Part shown: positions 26,052 through 34,681 of the stretch, piece by piece | Position numbering within the stretch: the stretch's first letter is position 1 | Layout: each line of letters begins with the position of its first letter | NCBI RefSeq assembly: GCF_900114995.1 | Contig: NZ_FOUX01000002.1 | Location: 372,001 to 436,000, forward strand | DNA length: 64,000 bases | Source of the DNA: Chitinophaga sp. YR627 | Lineage (GTDB): Bacteria; Bacteroidota; Bacteroidia; Chitinophagales; Chitinophagaceae | Reading direction: 5' to 3' | Position numbers and translations under genes: made by a program | Notes under the pieces: model-generated | The model's input: the letters and a program-made list of their open reading frames with translations, nothing else | Database searches by the model: none | What the model was told of the DNA's origin: nothing

Positions 26052-26579
26052 ATGAAAAGATTAATCTTCTGTTGCGCTATTGCTGTTGCATTATTTTCCG
26101 CATGTAGTAAAGACAAAGACGGTTCTACCCAGGTGCCGGAAAACACATTCAGCCTTAACAGCGGCAGTCCTGTTGAAACTCCATACGGTTTCCGTATACA
26201 ATGGAGTACAGAGGAAGGCGGCAGAATGCTGATATCAAACGCGAATGTGAATAACCTTTCTTTCTCCGGTAAAGTAACCGGAATACAGATAGAGATAGAT
26301 ACATTTGTCAATGGACAGACCTATATGTACATGCCGAGAGAGTCTGCTTCATTTGACAAAAAGAACAACTTCAGTATTGCAACAACAGGGCTGGATGCTG
26401 ATTTCAGCAACGGCAATATCGTTAGCGGTACCGGAACACAATTATCTGAGCTCCGCTCCGGCAGTATAAAGATCGAAAAAGACCCTTCTGAAACCTATCG
26501 CATAAGTTATGTGCTGGATTACACAGATGCTGTGATACAGGGGAACTTCAGAGGCCTGATGCCAGTCGTGAATGACTAA
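26052..26579 (+). CDS. Lipoprotein of unknown function
   Basis: 175 residues. The signal peptide ends ALFSAC with the lipidated Cys at about 18, followed by SKDKDG, a charged linker. The mature part is beta-rich and neutral, with no motif I recognise; repeated short strands suggest a small beta-sandwich that may be exposed at the outer membrane. It is a single-gene unit with a strong terminator, and near-identical hairpins flank it on both sides. Confidence 0.75.
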   Translation: MKRLIFCCAIAVALFSACSKDKDGSTQVPENTFSLNSGSPVETPYGFRIQWSTEEGGRMLISNANVNNLSFSGKVTGIQIEIDTFVNGQTYMYMPRESASFDKKNNFSIATTGLDADFSNGNIVSGTGTQLSELRSGSIKIEKDPSETYRISYVLDYTDAVIQGNFRGLMPVVND

Positions 26580-26586
26580 AAAATAT

Positions 26587-26619
26587 AAAGGGAATTACAT
26601 GATGTAATTCCCTTTTTTT
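26587..26619 (+). terminator. Terminator of the lipoprotein gene
   Basis: AAAGGGAATTAC (26587-26598) pairs with GTAATTCCCTTT (26604-26615), then seven T. It lies 8 nt after the stop codon. Confidence 0.9.
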
Positions 26620-26733
26620 ATACAATAGGATGCGCATACTGTTCAGGCGTTTTACACAAGCCCGGTAATTTCGATTTAGATTTAGACATCATCCGTATTG
26701 ACGGGACGAAGGTCTGTAGAAAGAAGCGGGTAG

Positions 26734-26755
26734 CATATCCCCGAATGTGGGGATA
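26734..26755. repeat. Second copy of the ATATCCCC hairpin
   Basis: TATCCCC (26736-26742) pairs with GGGGATA (26749-26755). It shares AGCATATCCCC with the hairpin at 25896-25919 in the same orientation, so the two bracket the lipoprotein gene about 840 bp apart. It also lies 22 nt past the stop of the minus-strand PAP2 gene and may act as its terminator. Confidence 0.45.
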
Positions 26756-26776
26756 CCGGTAACAGTATATAATTAT

Positions 26777-27574
26777 TTATTTAAACATATGCACCAGGGA
26801 TAATCCCACAGCGCCATCCTGGTAAGTCGGTGTAACCACTGTAGCCCCATTATCTCTGATACCGGTAAAGATCCGTTTCATCTTCGGATAGAGAAAATAA
26901 GCCAGATCGGTTGACAGGATACCCACACCAGCACCTGCCACTACATCTCCGAACCAGTGTCTGTTATTATACATACGCATATAACCCGTTGTAGCTGCCA
27001 TAGCATAACCTGCAACACCGTACCATACAGATTTGTCCTGGTATTCTCTTCTCATGAATTCTGCTGCTGCAAAAGCAGTCGCAGTATGTCCGGAAGGAAA
27101 AGACATCTGATTGGAACCGTCCGGTCTCCACTCATGGGTAAAATGTTTTGTGGTCATCACGGTAGCGCCCAGGATCGCATTGGAAATACCGTAGATCATG
27201 GTACGATCGATGAAGTTATTCTTTCCTTTCACTCCCGCCAGGTTCAGTCCATATACCATTGCGGCAGGAGCATATTGCAGATAGTTATCGAAATGTAAAG
27301 GCTTGTGACGGCTCTCCAGGAAGATCTCGTTATTCATATGCGTGTTCAGCTTCTTCAGGTCACCTAGTTTCAAAGAAGCAGCACCATAGGCAATAAAGGT
27401 AACCGGTATCGCAATTAAGCGGCCATCAAGATGTTTGGAAGGTGGTTGCACATACCCATACACAGAGTCAGTTTCGGATAGCGCTAATGTTGTCGGCAAG
27501 GATTGCTGGGCGGTTGAGTACTGACAGCAAAGGACAATAGCAGGCAGCAAAAAGCTGAACACTTTTTTAAGCAT
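26777..27574 (-). CDS. PAP2-family phosphatase, exported
   Basis: 265 residues with a signal peptide (1-22). The three acid-phosphatase motifs are visible: KHFTHEWRPDGSN (motif 1), FPSGHTATAFA (motif 2, His as acid/base) and YNNRHWFGDVVAG (motif 3, nucleophile His). The region around them is helical with several hydrophobic segments (about 48-68, 105-118, 130-150, 190-235). It may dephosphorylate undecaprenyl pyrophosphate, phosphatidate or PGP in the periplasm; the sequence does not decide. It is a single-gene unit, convergent with the lipoprotein gene. It is not closely similar to the Aur1-like PAP2 protein at 35.9 kb. Confidence 0.9.
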   Translation of the reverse strand: MLKKVFSFLLPAIVLCCQYSTAQQSLPTTLALSETDSVYGYVQPPSKHLDGRLIAIPVTFIAYGAASLKLGDLKKLNTHMNNEIFLESRHKPLHFDNYLQYAPAAMVYGLNLAGVKGKNNFIDRTMIYGISNAILGATVMTTKHFTHEWRPDGSNQMSFPSGHTATAFAAAEFMRREYQDKSVWYGVAGYAMAATTGYMRMYNNRHWFGDVVAGAGVGILSTDLAYFLYPKMKRIFTGIRDNGATVVTPTYQDGAVGLSLVHMFK

Positions 27575-27709
27575 AATCTTAACAGTTGTAGGTCCGTAAA
27601 TTTCTTGTTGATGTTATCAGTGGCTGGTATAGGACTCGCTCATAACATGCTGATTATTCATAGGTAAATTTAAAAAGCAATTCTGTAGACAAACCAAAGA
27701 AACGGGCTT

Positions 27710-28312
27710 TCAGACAGATCTGTTTTCTAATTTTTTTTCAATATATAAAATATTATTAAATTTTCCACTATCTAATTTTTTCTGACAGTAGGTAGTAAAG
27801 AAATGATGGGACTTCAGTAACCTCAATGCCCCTTCGTACCAGTCAGGAAATTGCGTGCAGAGCCTTAGCTGAAACTCCTGTCTCACCAGGTCATCTGTTA
27901 TCTTAAATTCCGGTGTTCCGAAATGGTAAGTATCTGCATCACAGATAATTGACTCGGGGAGCGTTTGCGGGTTGGAAGGAAAGCGCGTCACCATGATACA
28001 GCGGGAGATCTCTTCTATGAGTGTATCACTGACGTGCTGCGTTTCCATAAAGGTGCGCATCAGACCAACGCTGGCTGCCTCATGTACGGCCATTTCAGCC
28101 ACCAGGTGACCGGTATCGTGAAACCATGCAGCTGCTTTTATAATAAATAGGGTCTGTTCATCGAGCTGGTAATAAGTGGCGATCTCCGTTGCATGCGCTA
28201 CTACCTGCTGGGTATGGGATAAGTTATGGTATAGCAGGGCCGAAGACGTCAGCCGTTCAAAAAGATCAACTACATATTTCTCCATTATCTGTGCGGTTAG
28301 TATCAAATCCAT
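27710..28312 (-). CDS. HD-domain phosphohydrolase
   Basis: 200 residues. The HD metal-binding residues appear in YHNLSHTQQVV (His) and AAWFHDTGHLV (His-Asp), with a later Asp in ICDADTYHFG. The family hydrolyses phosphate esters, often nucleotides; short single-domain members like this one are uncharacterised. No membrane segment. A shorter start at 28285 (MEKYVVDLFERL) is equally plausible because the first nine residues are not conserved-looking. It stands alone. Confidence 0.8.
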   Translation of the reverse strand: MDLILTAQIMEKYVVDLFERLTSSALLYHNLSHTQQVVAHATEIATYYQLDEQTLFIIKAAAWFHDTGHLVAEMAVHEAASVGLMRTFMETQHVSDTLIEEISRCIMVTRFPSNPQTLPESIICDADTYHFGTPEFKITDDLVRQEFQLRLCTQFPDWYEGALRLLKSHHFFTTYCQKKLDSGKFNNILYIEKKLENRSV

Positions 28313-28610
28313 ATCACATCATAATAAATTGAAGTCTCAGGACCGGGTATCAACAAATATCGGGGCCAAATCTGAAAAAATTCTGTCACCACTCCTAAAA
28401 TAGCTATTTCTTAAAACAAGTCCGCCAATTATACGAATCTGTGTTTTCATGCGTTTATTATAGCTATCAGCGATTGCCTCATACCCACTTTCCCGTCATC
28501 ATACATTATCATTATACCTGCTCCCTGGTGACCGGGGCTGCCTGTTTATGTTGACATCCACTGATAAACTACTTACCTATTTATAACGTTTTAAACGACC
28601 GGTTACACAC

Positions 28611-29609
28611 ATGAAACCCAAATTCTACTTTATGCTAAAGTACGCTGTACTGTTTGCCTGCATCGGAACCGTGCTGACCTTATCCAATTCCTGTAAGAAA
28701 GACAATAACCCTGACCAGCCAGGTACCGGCGGTGGTACTGATACGACCCATGAGGAGGATCGTTCTCCGTTTTACGGTATTTCCCTCACCAAACGTCCTG
28801 TTATGGTCGAATACTGGGGAGGCTGCTGTTACGACAGGTCATCAGTTGGTCCGCTGGACGCTATACCTGATGGCGTAGACGTGGTGAATATCTTTACCCT
28901 TGGTATTGGCAGAACCGCTGCAGGTGGATGGGAATTTGAACACAGAGGCGTATCCGGCCAGAATGAATGGAGCGACGTACTGACCAAAGCATATGCCCTG
29001 CAAAAACGTGGTATCAGGGTAGTGGCCACCTCCTTTGCCGGTTCACTGGTAAAGCTGTCTGCCGCAGCTGCTGACTCTATGGCAAAAGTAGTCCGGGATT
29101 CACTCGATAAATGGAAACTGGACGGCGTAGACCTGGATCTGGAATACAGCAGTGGCCGGACCGCGAATATTGACAGTGGCGTCATTGCCCTCAGCAAGGT
29201 AGCCGGACCGGCATCAGGTACCGGCAGGATCCTGTCTGTAGTAGACTATAACAACTATAACACTGCACAGATCAAACGTTCAAAACAATACCTGGATTAC
29301 GTACAGACCATGTCTTACTGGAACAAGGCGAATCAGATCAGGAGCATTGTAAAATCATATACAGACGCCATCGGTAGTCAGCAGAATGTATTGATCGGTG
29401 TAGGCGCGGGTTGTGCGATCACGGCTGGTCAGCAGACGCCGGCAGGCGAAGAACTGAAGATCGCAGATACCCTGCGCGCTTCATTTCAGGGTGCTGGTAT
29501 GATGGAGTTTATCTTCGGATGCAGTTATCATAATAAAGATCAGAACGGGAACATTACAAAGGATGTGAGTTATACGACAAATATCCTTGGTCGCCTGAAG
29601 AAGTCATAA
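28611..29609 (+). CDS. GH18 lipoprotein, endo-beta-N-acetylglucosaminidase-like
   Basis: 332 residues. The signal peptide ends LTLSNSC (Cys28), so it is a surface or periplasmic lipoprotein, with a Gly/Thr/Asp linker to about residue 50. The GH18 catalytic motif DGVDLDLE is at 171-178 with Glu178 as the acid. The barrel is compact, lacks the chitinase insertion domain and resembles the Endo F/Endo H/BT3987 class that cuts the chitobiose core of N-glycans or has chitin activity. Strand 2 carries an odd WGGCCYDRSS with two neighbouring cysteines. No SusCD pair or other glycan genes are adjacent. A hairpin terminator follows. Confidence 0.85.
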   Translation: MKPKFYFMLKYAVLFACIGTVLTLSNSCKKDNNPDQPGTGGGTDTTHEEDRSPFYGISLTKRPVMVEYWGGCCYDRSSVGPLDAIPDGVDVVNIFTLGIGRTAAGGWEFEHRGVSGQNEWSDVLTKAYALQKRGIRVVATSFAGSLVKLSAAAADSMAKVVRDSLDKWKLDGVDLDLEYSSGRTANIDSGVIALSKVAGPASGTGRILSVVDYNNYNTAQIKRSKQYLDYVQTMSYWNKANQIRSIVKSYTDAIGSQQNVLIGVGAGCAITAGQQTPAGEELKIADTLRASFQGAGMMEFIFGCSYHNKDQNGNITKDVSYTTNILGRLKKS

Positions 29610-29617
29610 AAAGCAAA

Positions 29618-29640
29618 GGCCGGATATGAACTATCCGGCC
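29618..29640 (+). terminator. Hairpin terminator after the GH18 gene
   Basis: GGCCGGATA (29618-29626) pairs with TATCCGGCC (29632-29640), 5-nt loop, followed by a pyrimidine-rich but mixed tail. Confidence 0.6.
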
Positions 29641-29692
29641 TATCTCTTCTCCTCCTTCCCTGGCAAAACTATTATTGCCGTACCTTCGCGCC

Positions 29693-31600
29693 ATGGATTA
29701 TTTCAAAAAGCTGCTGGAATTACTGAAGACAGAGCGGGAAGTAGATAGAAAAGCATACCTGGAAATGACAGCCTCCACGTCTGTAGCCGAGCGCAGGGCG
29801 AATGGACTCAGCTGGTACCCTATTGCTATCAGGGGTTCAGAAATGAGCCGTGGAGACTATCTCACCGTAGAGGTAGAGCGTACCACTCACCAGGATATCG
29901 GTCACCAGCTCCGTTTTGGCGTATCAGCAGTACTTTTTTCGAATCATGATCCAAAAACCGACCGGGTGGAAGGCACTGTCACCTACCAGGGCGGTAATAA
30001 GCTGAAGATCACCCTGCGTACCGACGAGCTGCCGGAATGGGCCAGCAATGGTAAACTGGGGATCGACCTCCTTTTTGACGACAACAGCTATGATGAGATG
30101 CAAAATGCGCTCAAACAGGCTGATACCTTTGCTGATAAAGGAGAAAATGATCGCCTTATCCGGGTGCTGACAGGCGAAAAGTCGCCTACCTTCCATGACA
30201 ACCTCCCTCCTGTCACTATTCCAAAACTCAACGCTTCCCAGCAAAATGCTGTGAACCGTATACTGGCTGCGAATGATCTTGCCATTGTGCATGGTCCTCC
30301 GGGTACCGGAAAGACCACCACACTGGTACAGGCGATCAAAGCGCTGATCAGACAGGATAATAAACAGATCCTTGTAGTAGCGCCCAGCAATACCGCTGTG
30401 GACCTGCTGAGTGAAAAGCTGTCTGAAGAAGGTCTCAACGTACTCCGGGTTGGCAACCCGGCCCGTGTGTCCGAACGTTTATCTTCCCTCACACTGGATA
30501 GCCGTATGACGGAACATGCCAGTATGAAGGAGATCAAACGCCTGAAAAAACAGGCCAATGAGTTCAGAGACATGGCCCACAAATACAAACGTAATTTCGG
30601 AAAAGCAGAACGTGAACAACGCAAGGCCCTGTTTGACGAAGCCCGCAATATCATGAAGTCGGTAGAGAACACCGAACAGTATATCATGGACGATCTGATG
30701 GCAAAAGCACAGGTCATTACAGCTACACTGGTCGGCGCCAATCACTATACCGTCCGGAAGCTGAAATACCATACTATCGTCATCGATGAAGCAGGACAGG
30801 CGCTGGAACCAGCCTGCTGGATACCTATTCTGAAAGCACAGAAAGTGGTACTGGCCGGCGACCATTGTCAGCTGTCACCTACTGTAAAATCGGATGAAGC
30901 AGCCAGAAACGGGTTAAGCACTACCCTGCTGGAAAAATGTATTGCCCTTCATCCGGAATCAGTGGTATTGCTGGAAGAACAATATCGTATGCACGAGATG
31001 ATCATGGGTTATTCATCTGCTGTTTTCTATGCAGATAAACTGAAAGCACATGCCTCTGTAGCAGCACATACGCTGTTCCCCGATGATATGCCACTGTCAT
31101 TTGTAGATACTGCCGGTTGTGGCTTTGATGAAAAAACAGAAGGTACCAGTACGACCAATCCGGAAGAAGCAGCCTTCCTGTTCAAACACCTGCGGCAATT
31201 TGTTACAGGTCTGCACACACATTATCAGCCGCAGCAATTCCCCAGCATTGCTATCATATCCCCTTACAAACAACAGATCAATATCCTGAAAGAACAACTG
31301 TTGTCCGTACCGGAGCTACAGGCTTACGGAGACAGGATCTCTGTGAATACGATCGACAGTTTCCAGGGGCAGGAAAGGGATATTGTCTATATCAGCATGA
31401 CAAGAAGCAATAACGACAATAAGATCGGCTTCCTCTCTGACATCAGACGTATGAATGTGGCTATGACAAGAGCCCGAAAGAAGCTGGTGATCATAGGTGA
31501 CAGCGCTACCTTGTCCCAATTGCCCTTCTATGCAGGGTTTATAGCCTATGCAGAGCAGCAGAACGCCTACCAGAGCGCATGGGAATTTATGGACAACTAA
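29693..31600 (+). CDS. UPF1/SMUBP2-like superfamily 1 helicase
   Basis: 635 residues from the ATG at 29693 (a TTG at 29675 is the alternative). Motif I HGPPGTGKTT at about 199-208, motif II VIDEAGQ at about 363-369, GDHCQLSPT (motif III), then NTIDSFQGQERDIVYIS and MNVAMTRARKKLVIIGD (motifs V and VI). An N-terminal beta-rich domain of about 160 residues and a charged helical insert (about 280-345) match the 1B and stalk regions of the IGHMBP2/SMUBP-2 type. Family members are 5'-3' DNA/RNA helicases acting in the cytoplasm. The gene stands alone; its bacterial role is not known. Confidence 0.93.
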   Translation: MDYFKKLLELLKTEREVDRKAYLEMTASTSVAERRANGLSWYPIAIRGSEMSRGDYLTVEVERTTHQDIGHQLRFGVSAVLFSNHDPKTDRVEGTVTYQGGNKLKITLRTDELPEWASNGKLGIDLLFDDNSYDEMQNALKQADTFADKGENDRLIRVLTGEKSPTFHDNLPPVTIPKLNASQQNAVNRILAANDLAIVHGPPGTGKTTTLVQAIKALIRQDNKQILVVAPSNTAVDLLSEKLSEEGLNVLRVGNPARVSERLSSLTLDSRMTEHASMKEIKRLKKQANEFRDMAHKYKRNFGKAEREQRKALFDEARNIMKSVENTEQYIMDDLMAKAQVITATLVGANHYTVRKLKYHTIVIDEAGQALEPACWIPILKAQKVVLAGDHCQLSPTVKSDEAARNGLSTTLLEKCIALHPESVVLLEEQYRMHEMIMGYSSAVFYADKLKAHASVAAHTLFPDDMPLSFVDTAGCGFDEKTEGTSTTNPEEAAFLFKHLRQFVTGLHTHYQPQQFPSIAIISPYKQQINILKEQLLSVPELQAYGDRISVNTIDSFQGQERDIVYISMTRSNNDNKIGFLSDIRRMNVAMTRARKKLVIIGDSATLSQLPFYAGFIAYAEQQNAYQSAWEFMDN

Positions 31601-31656
31601 CGGGGATATTTGATACCTTAGTACCGGAAAATCCTAACAACCGAACAACTGAACCT

Positions 31657-33252
31657 ATGAAAGCAACTATCCTATCGTGTCTGCTTGCCTTGTTACAGGC
31701 AATTGCATTCGCGCAATTCAAAACTGTAGCCGAAACACCCTTATTTAAGGAACCTGAGTCCGGATTTGCCAAACTCCTGCAACTAAAAAATGGGAACACG
31801 GTGGTGGTCCATCTGTCCAACAGGAACGGTATCAATCTGACGTTTTACGATCCCCAGCACAAACTTTCGCTGAACAAACATCATGACCCTATCTTTCAAA
31901 AGCTGAGAGGCGCCCGTGTAAATGGCATTTTCGAAGCCGATGGTTCTATCGTTATGCTGATCAGCGAAGTAGAGGAAAGGACCCCATCGCTCTACAGGAT
32001 CGTATTCGACGGCCTTACCGGTAATCTGCAAAGAGAGGAAAAGATCGCAGAAGCGGAGAAGTTTCAGTTCATGGACGTACGCTGGATACCGGAATTTGAC
32101 CCGGTAAACTCTTTTGCCGTGAGCAAGGACCCTGCCAGTGATAACTACGCAGTATTCATCCGCAGAAACAGAAATGAATTTGCTGACAAGAACCAGATGG
32201 AAGTGGTGATGTACAATGGCCAGCACCAGGAAACCAGCAGGGCATTCTATCAGCCGCCATACAAATACACGTCGCTGAACTACCTGGATATGGCAGTACT
32301 GGGTGAAGACCGGGTATGTATCCTCGGTTTCGCCTACAATCAGATCGCTACCAGTGACAGGGAAGGACAGCTCGTACTGCTCTCTCTCGTCAAAGGAGGT
32401 CGTAAGATGACAGCAGAACTGCTGGATTTACCTGACAACCGTATTGCTGACAGTGCGATCGTCCGTTTTAATCCTGTTACTAAAAAACTGATGCTACTGG
32501 GTACTGCACATATTGAAGATACCAACCCTCAGCCTTATAGTGGTTTCTTAGCGATTATAGACCCTTTAAAGGGCAAAACAGAGCAATTCCTGGACATCTA
32601 TCCATCTGAGGCAGATGCAGAGAAAAAGAAGCTCTTTGGGCCTAAACAAAGCTATACCGGAACCCCACAGGACCTGATATTACATACAGATGGCAGTTAT
32701 TCGATCGTTTACGAAGAACTGAATCCGGAAAAACACCAGCCGCTCAACGGACAGGCATATACCTACTATAACCTGGACAATATGGCGATCAGCACTTTTG
32801 ATGCCGGTCACAAACTGACTTCCTCCAGCTTCATTCCTAAAAAGCAATACCTGAAAAATACCGCTTACTCCAGCTTCTATCTGGCGCATCGCGGCCTGTC
32901 GGCACAACAGTTTATCCTGGGAGATCAGTATCGCTCCTTCTCCTATCTGAACATCAAAGACAGGATGTATATACTCATGAACGACGCAGAGCAGAATAAA
33001 GGTACAGCAGGAGCGGAAGTGGTACAGCTGAAAGTGCCGTCCAACGGCCAGGCTTACATTTATACAGCAGGTACAACAACGCCGGCACGTACGCCGTTTT
33101 TCGGAAAACTGAAAAAAGATGAAACGCACGCATTGTCTGTATTCAATATAGCCGACTATAACAGTGAGCGCAACGTATATGTGACATTGAAACTGGAGGT
33201 AACAGCAAAAGGGAAAGGTGCAAAACTCGTCTGGCTTGCACCGGAAGAATAA
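31657..33252 (+). CDS. Secreted protein of unknown function
   Basis: 531 residues from the ATG at 31657, which follows the helicase stop by 56 nt. The signal peptide (1-20) ends AIAFAQ. The mature part is an even succession of beta strands with repeated GxxxxLF..DGS and [VI]RFNP turns, which suggests a beta-propeller, but I see no catalytic signature and name no family. The C-terminal ~100 residues form a separate beta region. It may be cotranscribed with the helicase, but no functional link is evident. Confidence 0.75.
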   Translation: MKATILSCLLALLQAIAFAQFKTVAETPLFKEPESGFAKLLQLKNGNTVVVHLSNRNGINLTFYDPQHKLSLNKHHDPIFQKLRGARVNGIFEADGSIVMLISEVEERTPSLYRIVFDGLTGNLQREEKIAEAEKFQFMDVRWIPEFDPVNSFAVSKDPASDNYAVFIRRNRNEFADKNQMEVVMYNGQHQETSRAFYQPPYKYTSLNYLDMAVLGEDRVCILGFAYNQIATSDREGQLVLLSLVKGGRKMTAELLDLPDNRIADSAIVRFNPVTKKLMLLGTAHIEDTNPQPYSGFLAIIDPLKGKTEQFLDIYPSEADAEKKKLFGPKQSYTGTPQDLILHTDGSYSIVYEELNPEKHQPLNGQAYTYYNLDNMAISTFDAGHKLTSSSFIPKKQYLKNTAYSSFYLAHRGLSAQQFILGDQYRSFSYLNIKDRMYILMNDAEQNKGTAGAEVVQLKVPSNGQAYIYTAGTTTPARTPFFGKLKKDETHALSVFNIADYNSERNVYVTLKLEVTAKGKGAKLVWLAPEE

Positions 33253-33575
33253 AAAAAGGCTAAAGTAGGAATACTCCAGCCATTGCTAAACCTACAACTG
33301 TTTACACTGTTCATGTAACATATCTTAACTGCCACAGTTGTCACGGCAGGGGGGATCTGAATGGTGAATACAAAGCTCAAAATATTTGTCCGCAATGAAA
33401 ATGACCAAAGCCGGTCATTTCTATCCCCGGTTTGAGTGAGCCGGCTGTTTTGTCGCCTGACCAGCGATGCGTTCAATCGAGAGCACAAAACTACACACTG
33501 TTAGGTGCGCAGAATTATACATAACAAAGCATTTCTGATAAAAATCAAACAATTGTATACCTCCGGGTATGGGAA
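33253..33575. other. Intergenic region without a recognised gene
   Basis: This stretch separates the secreted protein and the terminator of the molybdoenzyme gene. Six-frame reading shows no ORF with coding character, no tRNA cloverleaf and no strong hairpin. It may hold only the 3' end of the upstream transcript. Confidence 0.5.
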
Positions 33576-33580
33576 ATAAA

Positions 33581-33619
33581 AAAAAGAGGGCACTTCAAAA
33601 GTTGAAGTGCCCTCTTTTT
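33581..33619 (-). terminator. Terminator of the molybdoenzyme gene
   Basis: AAAAAGAGGGCACTTC (33581-33596) pairs exactly with 33604-33619, 7-nt loop, with T runs on both sides. It starts 41 nt past the stop at 33660. Confidence 0.88.
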
Positions 33620-33659
33620 ATGCAGATACCTGCCTCAGACAGGTAGTCTTTGAAGCGAT

Positions 33660-34352
33660 TTAACTATAACGGTCATTTCTCCAGGGATAGGCAGTATCCG
33701 AGTAACCCCGCTCCTCCCAGAAACCCAACTTGTTCTCCGTCAGGAATTCTATCCTGCGGATCCATTTGGAGCCTTTCCAGGCGTATAACTGCGGGGTGAT
33801 CATTCTCACCGGACCACCATGCTCAACCGGCAGAGGTGCGCCTTCCACTGTATGTACCAGCAGTACGTCTGGTTTCAGGGCTTCTTCCAGGGAGACATTG
33901 GTCGTATAATCATCGTAGCCGTAACAGAGGATATGTGTGGCATTTTCCTTTGGTTGCGCCAGTGCCGCCAGGTCCAGGAGACGTACCCCTTTCCAGTTCA
34001 TATCCAGCTTTGACCAGGTGGTCACACAATGAAAATCGGAAGTATCTTCCGTTTGCGGCAGTGCCATAAAATCATCCCAGCTCAGTTCTACCGGGTGCTC
34101 TACTGCGCCATCTATCACCAGCTTCCATTCATCGAGCGGAATTTCGGGCTCTATACCCAGGTCAAGTACCGGCCATTTACGGGTCAATACCTGCCCTACC
34201 GGTACAACCGGCATACCATGACGATTAGGCCTGCCGCTGCCCATCGGTTTATCATCCGCCATAGAAGGCGTCTGGCTCATTTTCCCCTCAAAGCGGGCTT
34301 TGAGTTTCATACGGGCTTCAACGACCCTTTTCAGCTTTTCTGATTCTTCCAT
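33660..34352 (-). CDS. Sulfite-oxidase-like molybdopterin oxidoreductase
   Basis: 230 residues. It contains the sulfite-oxidase fold core: WKLVIDGAVEHPVELSWDDF, then DFHCVTTWSKLDMNWKGV with the Mo-ligand Cys, and HGGPVRMITPQLYAWKGSKWIRRIEF. There is no Tat or Sec signal, and no heme or dimerisation domain, so it is the small cytoplasmic type related to YedY/MsrP rather than animal sulfite oxidase. Substrate and electron partner are unknown. The N-terminal ~45 residues are basic and poorly conserved-looking. It stands alone with a strong terminator. Confidence 0.88.
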   Translation of the reverse strand: MEESEKLKRVVEARMKLKARFEGKMSQTPSMADDKPMGSGRPNRHGMPVVPVGQVLTRKWPVLDLGIEPEIPLDEWKLVIDGAVEHPVELSWDDFMALPQTEDTSDFHCVTTWSKLDMNWKGVRLLDLAALAQPKENATHILCYGYDDYTTNVSLEEALKPDVLLVHTVEGAPLPVEHGGPVRMITPQLYAWKGSKWIRRIEFLTENKLGFWEERGYSDTAYPWRNDRYS

Positions 34353-34681
34353 GTACTGAAGGTAGGTATTATTAAAAAACCGGCAGATATGAATATCAAA
34401 GATCCGGTGGAAGGAAATTTTGAGGAAAAAATCCCCGGCTGATAATAAGTGTTTTAAGAACGTTCCTGACCGGCTGACAGAATTATAGGGAGATAACCCT
34501 TTCAGTTACAATTCAATTGCAGTGAAAACAAGTAAACTTGTCTGACGATGGAGCAGTTTTTGTGATAATCCTTACTGGCAGGCCCGCGGGCTGTACTACC
34601 AGCGCATTGAATAATGGATGTCTGGCAGCTGGTAGATACCCATAAAAAACATAAATTTGATACTGTACTCAACCATTGCTG
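34353..34681. other. Intergenic region upstream of the Clp-N/TPR gene
   Basis: The region is between two divergent genes. It holds one weak dyad (ACAAGT/ACTTGT near 34527-34540) and TAAATTTG (34652-34659), which fits the -7 consensus and would start transcription about 15 nt before the ATG at 34682. No clear -33 box is at the right distance. Confidence 0.4.
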
